Origin: Oscillospiraceae bacterium
GTDB lineage: Bacteria; Bacillota; Clostridia; Oscillospirales; Oscillospiraceae
Length of the DNA: 50,753 nucleotides
Direction of reading: 5' to 3'
Assembly: GCA_902778285.1 (NCBI GenBank)
Contig: CACYXC010000020.1
Coordinates: 1-50,753, forward strand
The notes beneath the pieces are model-generated. The model saw only the letters and a list, made by a program, of their open reading frames with translations. It was not told the origin of the DNA and ran no database searches. Position 1 is the first letter of the stretch. Each line of letters opens with the position of its first letter. Shown here piece after piece: positions 15,618 to 21,502 of the stretch. The translations under genes were made by a program, and so were the position numbers.

Positions 15618-15646
15618 ATAATACTATGAAAAACGCAGTAAGGCAA
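15618..15646 (-). promoter_or_regulatory. Putative hydCBA promoter with a metal-repressor-like operator
   Basis: On the minus strand a -35 TTGCCT (complement of 15641-15646), 17-base spacer and -10 TATTAT (complement of 15618-15623), about 58 bases before the hydC start. Overlapping the -35 is the near-palindrome TTAGGCTTGCCTTA, similar in outline to DtxR/IdeR-type boxes. The operator reading is speculative. Confidence 0.5.
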
Positions 15647-15720
15647 GCCTAACTTGTGATTTTTCTGTCAATACTTAAAATATTCCAACCATCCGCTCTG
15701 CAGGAAGGCAGGCTCCGGGC

Positions 15721-15749
15721 TTGACAAAGGGCTGACAGACGGATACAAT
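15721..15749 (+). promoter_or_regulatory. Strong sigma-A-type promoter, divergent from hydCBA
   Basis: Consensus -35 TTGACA at 15721-15726, 17-base spacer, and -10 TACAAT at 15744-15749. Transcription should start near 15756, giving a leader of about 150 bases before the TM1266-like gene. Confidence 0.8.
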
Positions 15750-15755
15750 AGCAGC

Positions 15756-15886
15756 GACCGAACCGTGAGCGCCGCTTTCGGCGAGGTATTATCGATTCTA
15801 CTGACGCCGAAACGAAACTTGAGGCGAAAGGCTGAACAGAAGGAGCGCTGTGCGCCCTGCCGCCATGCCTTTCGGCATGGCTTTTT
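15756..15886 (+). promoter_or_regulatory. Structured 5' leader with terminator, candidate riboregulator
   Basis: Between a strong promoter and the regulator gene the leader can form short stems: GCCG/CGGC (15772-15783), CGCC/GGCG (about 15803-15824) and GCGC/GCGC (about 15845-15855). It ends in a perfect intrinsic terminator at 15862-15886. This is the layout of an attenuated leader. I compared it by eye with the consensus features of TPP, FMN, SAM, lysine, glycine, glutamine and cobalamin riboswitches and could not match it. Confidence 0.45.
15862..15886 (+). terminator. Leader terminator before the TM1266-like gene
   Basis: GCCATGCC, loop TTTC, GGCATGGC, then TTTTTGTTTT. It ends 22 bases before the ATG at 15909, so it must be overcome for the downstream genes to be expressed from the 15721 promoter. 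Confidence 0.8.
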
Positions 15887-15908
15887 GTTTTGGCGGGAAA
15901 GGACAGAC

Positions 15909-16154
15909 ATGGAAAGCAGGATCGCGGCGATCTCCATCATCGTCGAGGACCCGGACTCGGTCGAGGCGCTCAACGGCGTGCTGCACGAGTATTCGGCCTA
16001 CATCCTCGGGCGCATGGGGATCCCCTATCGGGAAAAGAACATCAGCATCATCTGCCTTGCGCTGGACGCCCCCGCGGACACGGTCAACGCCATGACCGGC
16101 AAGATCGGCCGGCTCAGCGGCGTCAGCGTGAAAGCGGTCTACTCCCGCGCATAA
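15909..16154 (+). CDS. TM1266-type putative iron-only hydrogenase system regulator
   Basis: 81 residues, an ACT/NikR-C-like small protein of the family named after Thermotoga TM1266, found near [FeFe] hydrogenase and maturase genes. Recognisable segments are LHEYSAYILGRMGIPYREK and the final GRLSGVSVKAVYS. The ATG at 15909 is preceded by GGAAAGGA. It is divergent from hydCBA and upstream of an ABC transporter, 37 bases away. No DNA-binding domain is visible, so 'regulator' follows the family name only. Confidence 0.88.
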   Translation: MESRIAAISIIVEDPDSVEALNGVLHEYSAYILGRMGIPYREKNISIICLALDAPADTVNAMTGKIGRLSGVSVKAVYSRA

Positions 16155-16191
16155 TCACAGCTTTTATCTGAACTGAGAAAGGATCAACAAC

Positions 16192-17274
16192 ATGAAAAAC
16201 AAACGCAACATCGTCATGATCGCCCTGCTGCTGGCGCTCTGCCTGCTCTTCTCCGCCTGCGGCTCGAAGAGCGCGGCGCAGACCACCCCCACCGAACAGC
16301 CCGCTGCCGAGGCGGCGCCCGCGGCCGAGGCGGCGCCCGCGGCCGAGGCGGCCCCTGCGGAAGCGCCCGCGGAGACGGAGGCCGCCGGCACGGACGCCGT
16401 GCGCGTCCTTGTGCTCAACGGGACCACCGGCTTCGGCATGGCCGGGCTCATGGCCGAGAGCGCCGAGGGCAATGCCGCGCTCAACTACAGCTTCGGCGTG
16501 GAGACGGACGCCTCCAACATCTCCGCCGCGCTCATCAGCGGCGAGTGCGACATCGCCGCCCTGCCGACGAACGCAGCTTCGGCGCTCTACAACAAGACCC
16601 AGGGGCAGGTGCGCGTCCTCGCGCTGAACACCCGGGGCGTGCTCTATCTCATGTCCGACGGGATGATGGACCTGAAGAGCTTCGCCGATCTCGACGGCAG
16701 GACCGTCTATGTCCCCGCGCAGAACCCCAGCTTCATCTTCTCCTACCTCTGCCAGGCTAACGGCGTGAACGTGACGATCGACAACACCTACGCCCAGCCC
16801 GCGGAGCTGAGCGCGGCCCTCGCCTCCGGCCAGGTCTCTCTGGCCGTGCTGCCTGAGCCCATGGTCACCGCCACCATCATCAAAAACACCGACCTGATGC
16901 TCAACCTCGACCTGACTTCCGAGTGGAACAAGGTCGCCGAGCCGGGCAGCCTCGTGCAGGGCTGCGTCGTCGTGCGCAGCGAGTTTGCCGACACGCACCC
17001 GGAGGAGCTGGCTACGTTCCTCAAGGAGTATGAGGAGTCGGTCAATCTTCTGAACACCGACGTCACCGGCGCAGCGCAGAAGATCGAGGCGGCGGGGATC
17101 TTCCCCCAGGCCGTCATTGCCGAGAGGGCCATCCCCCACTGCAACGTCTGCTTCGTCACCGGCGAGCAGATGAAGGCAGAGCTCTCTGCCTTCCTGAAGA
17201 TCATGTTCGAGGCCGCGCCCCAGTCCATCGGCGGCGCGCTGCCCGGGGATGATTTCTACTGCATCTTAAAATGA
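16192..17274 (+). CDS. ABC transporter substrate-binding lipoprotein (NMT1/SsuA-like)
   Basis: 360 residues. A signal peptide ends in the lipobox LFSAC (Cys23), followed by an Ala/Glu/Pro linker (about 33-66) encoded partly by an 18-base tandem repeat. The mature domain resembles NMT1/THI5-like and NitT/TauT-type binding proteins (segments LISGECDIAALPTNAAS and LDGRTVYVPAQNPSFIFSYL). It delivers a small organic substrate, unknown here, to the permease encoded next. The stop overlaps the permease start by four bases. Location behind a TM1266 gene suggests a substrate tied to hydrogenase function, but this is inference. Confidence 0.85.
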   Translation: MKNKRNIVMIALLLALCLLFSACGSKSAAQTTPTEQPAAEAAPAAEAAPAAEAAPAEAPAETEAAGTDAVRVLVLNGTTGFGMAGLMAESAEGNAALNYSFGVETDASNISAALISGECDIAALPTNAASALYNKTQGQVRVLALNTRGVLYLMSDGMMDLKSFADLDGRTVYVPAQNPSFIFSYLCQANGVNVTIDNTYAQPAELSAALASGQVSLAVLPEPMVTATIIKNTDLMLNLDLTSEWNKVAEPGSLVQGCVVVRSEFADTHPEELATFLKEYEESVNLLNTDVTGAAQKIEAAGIFPQAVIAERAIPHCNVCFVTGEQMKAELSAFLKIMFEAAPQSIGGALPGDDFYCILK

Positions 17275-18035
17275 ACAGCCGGGAACAGAGTCTCCCGCTC
17301 AAAGCCGCCGTCTGCCTCTTCTGGCTGCTGCTCTGGGCACTCGCGGCGCGGCTCGTGGGGCAGGAGCTGCTGCTCCCCTCTCCGCTGCAGGTCCTGCGTC
17401 GGCTCTTTGCGCTCGCGCTCAGCCGGGACTACTGGAGCATGATCGCAAGCAGTCTGCTGCGGGTGCTGGCGGGCATCGTCGGCGCGGCGCTGCTGGGCGT
17501 GCTGCTGGCCATGCTCACGGAGTACAGTGCCCTTGCGAGGGCGCTCCTCTCCCCCCTGATGACGCTGGTCAAGAGCACCCCGGTCGCCTCCTTCATCATC
17601 CTCGCGCTGGTCTGGCTCGGGCGCAGCGTGCTGCCCGCCTTCATCTCCGGGCTGATCGTGCTGCCCGTCGTCTGGGCCAACGTCTCCGCCGGGATCGCCG
17701 GGCGGGACGCGCAGCTGCTGGAGCTCGCGCAGGTTTATGCCCTGCCGCGCGGGCGTATCCTGCGCCGGATCACGCTCCCCTCCGTGCTGCCGCATTTCCG
17801 TGCGGCGCTCTGCTCCGCGCTGGGACTCGGCTGGAAGGCCGGGATCGCCGCGGAGGTGCTGACCGTGCCGCGCAGCTCGATCGGCCGGATGATCTACGAG
17901 TCCAAGCTGTATCTGGAGACCACTTCCCTCTTTGCCTGGACGCTCACGGTCATCCTCCTGAGCCTCGTGATCGAGCGCCTGCTGCTCCGGCTCGTGCGGC
18001 AGATCGGCAGGAAAGGCGGTGCGGCGGATGTTTGA
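17271..18035 (+). CDS. ABC transporter permease (NitT/TauT type)
   Basis: 254 residues, about six membrane segments (for example residues 10-30 and 55-85), and the EAA-type loop near IAGRDAQLLELAQVYALPR, which is where the ATPase docks. Similar to SsuC/ThiX permeases. The ATG overlaps the TGA of the binding protein gene (ATGA), and its end overlaps the ATPase gene, so the three are one unit. Confidence 0.88.
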   Translation: MNSREQSLPLKAAVCLFWLLLWALAARLVGQELLLPSPLQVLRRLFALALSRDYWSMIASSLLRVLAGIVGAALLGVLLAMLTEYSALARALLSPLMTLVKSTPVASFIILALVWLGRSVLPAFISGLIVLPVVWANVSAGIAGRDAQLLELAQVYALPRGRILRRITLPSVLPHFRAALCSALGLGWKAGIAAEVLTVPRSSIGRMIYESKLYLETTSLFAWTLTVILLSLVIERLLLRLVRQIGRKGGAADV

Positions 18036-18618
18036 GTGGAGAGACGTCAGCGTCTCCTTCGGAGAGAAAAGTGTCCTGCGCGGCTGCAGCATCTCCGGGG
18101 CAGACGGGGCGCGCATCGCGCTGATGGGTCCCTCCGGCTGCGGGAAAACCACGCTGCTGCGCGTGGCCCTCGCCCTGCAGGAGCCCGACAGCGGCAGCTT
18201 CCGCAGCGACGCGGGGCGGATCGCCGCCGTCTTTCAGGAGCCGCGGCTGCTCCCCTGGCTAACGGCCGCGGAGAACGTGAATCTGGTCCTGTCCGACGGC
18301 CCCGAGACGCTCTCAGATGTGCGTGAATGGCTCGCGCGGCTGGGGCTCGGCGACGCGTCGGCGCTCTACCCGCGCGAGCTCTCGGGCGGGATGCAGCAGC
18401 GCGTGTCCATCGCCCGGGCGCTGGCCTGCGCGCCGGAACTGCTGATCCTCGACGAGCCCTTCCGCGGTCTGGATCAGGAGCTGCGCAATAAGGTCATGGC
18501 CCTCATCCGCCCGCTGTCCTTCCGCTCGGGCCTGCTGCTCGCCACGCACAGCGCGGAGGAGGCCGAGGCTCTCGGCTGCCGGATCCTCCGCTGGCGGGAC
18601 GGCACGTTTGTCGAATAA
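18028..18618 (+). CDS. ABC transporter ATP-binding protein (NitT/TauT type)
   Basis: 196 residues from the ATG at 18028; a GTG at 18019 is an alternative start three codons earlier. Walker A is GPSGCGKTT, the Q-loop is VFQEPRLLPWL, the signature is LSGGMQQR, Walker B is LLILDEPF and the H-loop is ATHS. It overlaps the end of the permease gene. It is slightly shorter than typical SsuB-like ATPases (about 240-250). It powers import of the ligand bound by the 16192 lipoprotein. Confidence 0.9.
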   Translation: MFEWRDVSVSFGEKSVLRGCSISGADGARIALMGPSGCGKTTLLRVALALQEPDSGSFRSDAGRIAAVFQEPRLLPWLTAAENVNLVLSDGPETLSDVREWLARLGLGDASALYPRELSGGMQQRVSIARALACAPELLILDEPFRGLDQELRNKVMALIRPLSFRSGLLLATHSAEEAEALGCRILRWRDGTFVE

Positions 18619-18627
18619 ATACGATTT

Positions 18628-18847
18628 GGGGAGACCGCTTTCCGGTCTCCCCTCAAGCTGTCGACAGGAAGTCGACAGCTTGAGGAGCGAAAAACGGAAC
18701 TGTACAAACAGTTCCGTTTTTCGCGTAGATTGGGCGTGAAGAGGGGCATACCCTCCCCTCTTCACAATCACCCCATGCCTGTCCAAGCTTGTCCGCGCAA
18801 TTATTTCGCAGCCTTCGGGGGAAACCGCTTTCCGGTCTCCCCCTTTT
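18628..18847 (+). repeat. Terminator-flanked hairpin element, family C, copy 1
   Basis: Hairpin GGGGAGACCG..CGGTCTCCCC (18628-18652) is repeated, with one change, at 18817-18843, where it is followed by TTTT. Between them is a 164-bp core. It consists of TCAAGCTGTCGAC / GTCGACAGCTTGA (18653-18683), a 16-bp stem GCGAAAAACGGAACTG / CAGTTCCGTTTTTCGC, a stem GTGAAGAGGGG / CCCCTCTTCAC, and a CCCCATGCC tail. It lies after the ABC ATPase gene. Other copies are at 24424, 32202 (inverted), 43373 and 50624. Confidence 0.85.
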
Positions 18848-18933
18848 CTCTGATATCGGGAAACGCTTGACGCGCTCTCCCAAAACCTGTAAAGTAGCAC
18901 CAGAACGAATCTTTCAAAACGGGAGGCGGGAAC

Positions 18934-19815
18934 ATGTTTGAACTCATTGAGCTCACCGACAGGACCAGTTATATCCAGAGCCCGGCCAAGATCGGCCTTG
19001 TAAGGCTCGACGGCGGCGAGGTCTGTCTGATCGACAGCGGGAACGACAAGGACGCGGGGCGGAAGCTCCGCCAGATCCTGGACCGGAACGGCTGGAAGCT
19101 GCGGGCCATCTACAACACCCACTCCAACGCCGACCACATCGGCGGCAACAAATACCTGCAGGCCCAGACCGGCTGCAAAATCTACGCGCCGGGGATCGAC
19201 TGTGCCTTCACGCGGCATCCGCTGCTCGAGCCCTCCTTCCTCTACGGCGGCTTCCCCTGCAAAGACCTCAGGCACAAGTTCCTGATGGCGCAGGAGAGCG
19301 ACGCGGAGTATCTGACGGACGCAGCGCTGCCGGAGGGCTTTGAGAGCATCCCCCTGCCCGGCCACTTCTTCGACATGGTGGGCTACCGTACCCCGGACGA
19401 CGTGGTCTTTCTGGCAGACTGCCTGTCCAGCCGGGAGACGCTGGAGAAATACCGCATCGGATATATCTACGATGTCGCCGCCTATATCCGCACGCTGGAG
19501 ACGGTGAAAAGCATGCAGGCGAGGATGTTCGTGCCCTCGCACGCCGCCGTCACGGAGGACATCGCGGAGCTTGCGCAGTACAATCTCGACACGGTGTACG
19601 AGATCGCGGAGCGGATCGTGGCGCTGTGCGCGGAGCCGCTCCGCTTCGAGGCGGTTTTGCAGAAGCTGTTTGCGGTCTACGCTCTGACGATGAATTTTGA
19701 GCAGTACGTGCTGGTCGGCAGCACCGTGCGCGGCTACCTCTCCTGGCTCAAGGACAGCGGCAGACTGAGCGTGAGCTTTGAAAACGGCATGCTTCTGTGG
19801 CGCAGGGCCGGGTAA
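18934..19815 (+). CDS. MBL-fold metallo-hydrolase-like protein with altered metal motif
   Basis: 293 residues with a metallo-beta-lactamase fold. The usual metal motif HxHxDH reads H63-S-N65-A-D67-H68, so the second histidine is asparagine. Later landmarks are present: PLPGHFFDMVGY with a histidine, FLADCLSS with the bridging aspartate, and PSHAAV with the last histidine. The substitution may change metal content or activity. The ATG at 18934 follows GGGAGGCGG. Substrate unknown; the family includes hydrolases of thioesters and nucleotides. Confidence 0.82.
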   Translation: MFELIELTDRTSYIQSPAKIGLVRLDGGEVCLIDSGNDKDAGRKLRQILDRNGWKLRAIYNTHSNADHIGGNKYLQAQTGCKIYAPGIDCAFTRHPLLEPSFLYGGFPCKDLRHKFLMAQESDAEYLTDAALPEGFESIPLPGHFFDMVGYRTPDDVVFLADCLSSRETLEKYRIGYIYDVAAYIRTLETVKSMQARMFVPSHAAVTEDIAELAQYNLDTVYEIAERIVALCAEPLRFEAVLQKLFAVYALTMNFEQYVLVGSTVRGYLSWLKDSGRLSVSFENGMLLWRRAG

Positions 19816-19880
19816 AAAAGAGCGCGGCATAGTGATATGCCGGCAGCGGCTGTTTGGATCGTCAGAGAGGAGAAAGACAT

Positions 19881-20609
19881 ATGAACGCGATCATCGAATC
19901 CCTCCACAAACGCAAATCTGTCCGGGTATATACGGAACAGGACATTTCCGAAGAAACCGTGCAGGCCATCCTGACCGCCGCCGCGCAGGCGCCGACCCCG
20001 GGGAACCAGCAGCTGTACAGCATTGTGCGTGTTACGGACCCGGCGCTGAAGCATCGCCTGAGCATTTCATGCGACAACCAGCCCTTCATTGAAAAATCCA
20101 AACTTGTCCTTGTTTTCTGCGCCGACTGCCTGAAGTGGTATAACGCTTTCAAAGAAGGCGGGTGCGCTCCGAGAAAGCCGGACGTGGGCGACCTGCTGCT
20201 GGCTGTGAGCGATGCCAACATCGCGGCGCAGAACGCGGTCGTTGCGGCCGAGGCCCTGGGCGTCGGCTCCTGTTATATCGGGGACATCATGGAGAATATC
20301 GAGACGCAGCGGGAAATACTCGGCCTTCCGAGGTATGTTTTTCCGGCCGCAATGGTGGTGTTCGGATACCCGACCGACCAGCAGAAGGCCCGCGAAAAGC
20401 CGCGGCGTTTCGATTTGCGGTTCATCGTGTCCGAGAACGGTTATCACGAGCTGAGCGCCCCGGAACTGCGGGAGATGTTCGCCGAGAGGATCGGCGCGCG
20501 GTCTTACGAAGATTGGATGAACGCCTTCTGTGAACGCAAATACAACTCTGATTTTTCGAGGGAAATGTCCCGCTCCGCGCGGAAGGTTTTAGAGGATTTT
20601 GAGGATTGA
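19881..20609 (+). CDS. Nitroreductase family FMN oxidoreductase
   Basis: 242 residues, NADPH-dependent nitroreductase (NfsA/FRP-like) fold. It opens with the RKSVRVYTEQDISEETV segment that binds FMN phosphate; AAAQAPTPGNQQ and GVGSCYIGDIMENIE are typical later motifs. A C-terminal extension runs past residue 200. The ATG at 19881 follows GAGGAG; the in-frame upstream start at 19854 has none. The physiological substrate is unknown. A terminator-like family D repeat follows. Confidence 0.9.
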   Translation: MNAIIESLHKRKSVRVYTEQDISEETVQAILTAAAQAPTPGNQQLYSIVRVTDPALKHRLSISCDNQPFIEKSKLVLVFCADCLKWYNAFKEGGCAPRKPDVGDLLLAVSDANIAAQNAVVAAEALGVGSCYIGDIMENIETQREILGLPRYVFPAAMVVFGYPTDQQKAREKPRRFDLRFIVSENGYHELSAPELREMFAERIGARSYEDWMNAFCERKYNSDFSREMSRSARKVLEDFED

Positions 20610-20626
20610 AAGGCAAGAGGCCGCAT

Positions 20627-20735
20627 CGTCAGGAGAAGCTCGAACCGCTCCGTTTCCGTCAAGCATGACGAAAACTGCGCTATGCTCCCTCCTTCTTCCT
20701 CTCCGAATCAAAACCGCTTCGCTGGGTTTTGATCC
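20627..20735 (+). repeat. Two-hairpin 3' module, family D, diverged copy
   Basis: It begins CGTCAGGAG 17 bases after the nitroreductase stop. The first arm is closed by CTCCTTCTTCCTCTCC, and a second stem AATCAAAACC / GGGTTTTGAT follows. Same plan and orientation as the copies at 41941, 47468, 47841 and 48059, but the central part is diverged. It may serve as transcription terminator. Confidence 0.6.
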
Positions 20736-20846
20736 GGATAAGCTCCGCTGAAACGCATGGGGAGGGTTTGGGAGGGATGGGCTTCCCCTCCCATAAATTT
20801 GAGCGAAGCGGATCTTCGCGCGGCTGCGCGGCGCTGAACGAGGAGC

Positions 20847-20886
20847 AACAAGGGAGAGGGTATCTTTCGATACCCTCTCTCTTGTT
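20847..20886 (-). terminator. GAAA-loop hairpin fused to a tRNA-Pro 3' end copy
   Basis: AACAAGGGAGAGGGTATC, loop TTTC (GAAA on the minus strand), GATACCCTCTCTCTTGTT with one mismatch. Its last base is the first base of the tRNA-Pro end copy. Probably the original or an alternative terminator for tRNA-Pro. Confidence 0.65.
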
Positions 20887-20908
20887 GGTCCGAGTGACTG
20901 GATTTGAA
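20886..20908 (-). repeat. att-like copy of the tRNA-Pro 3' end (left island boundary)
   Basis: 23 bases identical to the 3' end of tRNA-Pro including CCA (24204-24226). Diverges sharply after that. With the copy at 24048-24079 it bounds a 3.2-kb segment in direct orientation, as expected for attL/attR after integration at a tRNA gene. Confidence 0.8.
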
Positions 20909-21502
20909 TTCCTTTACAGGAATTCATACGAACAATTATCGTGTCAATCCATATCAATTCGTACATAAATCAGTGAAAACCAGTACCTGTCAGTTCGTAT
21001 GATTCAAGTGTTTGGATGCCGTAAGGGTCAAAAATATGGTCAGGCTCTTCCCCCGGTCGGTAATAAGATTTAAATGAACGATACTATGGAATCCGATGCT
21101 TCCGTGTCTTTCCTCCGCAGACCGAGTGAAAGTGGTCACTGCTCCCTCTATTCCTTGCACGCAACAAATAAGCCTATCTTGATAGACGCCCGCGGCTCCC
21201 TCGGAGCAGCGGGCTATTCTTTTGAAATGTATTCTTTCGCAGGTAATCTCCGTTCATTTGAAACCTCCCGCCCTCATTTTGCGTTTATATCTATGAAAGG
21301 GTATTCCTGCGTTCGTGTATCAAAATCCGGCGTTTGTGCTCTTTCACTGGATTTGCCGAGGGAGGACGGATATGATCGGGTCGATACAGCTATGATTGCC
21401 GTGCTGCACTCCCCAGCGTAGCAACCGCAAAATACGGCAAAAGCAATCCCCGAATCATTCAAGAATGAATTGGATCATCAATAATGTATGGAGGGTCAAC
21501 CT
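20909..21502. other. Non-coding left part of the tRNA-Pro island
   Basis: About 590 bases, more AT-rich than the surroundings, without a convincing gene. A 115-codon reading frame (21074-21421) has no recognisable domain and no good ribosome site. The 20-base motif at 21024-21043 (AGGGTCAAAAATATGGTCAG) recurs with few changes at 23931-23950 near the right boundary. It may be what remains of integrase arm sites. Confidence 0.5.

Noticed and set aside
12912-15629. A 905-codon open frame on the plus strand
   Set aside because: It is antisense to hydB and hydC, has a composition typical of the mirror frame of GC-rich genes (His, Val, Ala, Asp-rich), no domains and no ribosome site.
15756-15886. 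The TM1266 leader as a TPP riboswitch, because the transporter resembles thiamine-precursor importers
   Set aside because: The conserved TPP blocks (CTGAGA and the ACCTGA segment) are absent.
18628-18847. Family C elements as CRISPR or attC sites
   Set aside because: Copies are dispersed over 32 kb rather than arrayed, are flanked by duplicated terminators, and have no cas or integron integrase gene nearby.
18628-18847. Family C elements as group II intron remnants, since some introns target terminators
   Set aside because: No domain V or reverse transcriptase sequence is visible, and such introns do not duplicate the terminator hairpin.
21074-21421. A 115-codon frame in the left part of the tRNA-Pro island
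   Set aside because: No domain, weak start region and ordinary sequence. It could be a real orphan gene, but nothing supports it beyond length.
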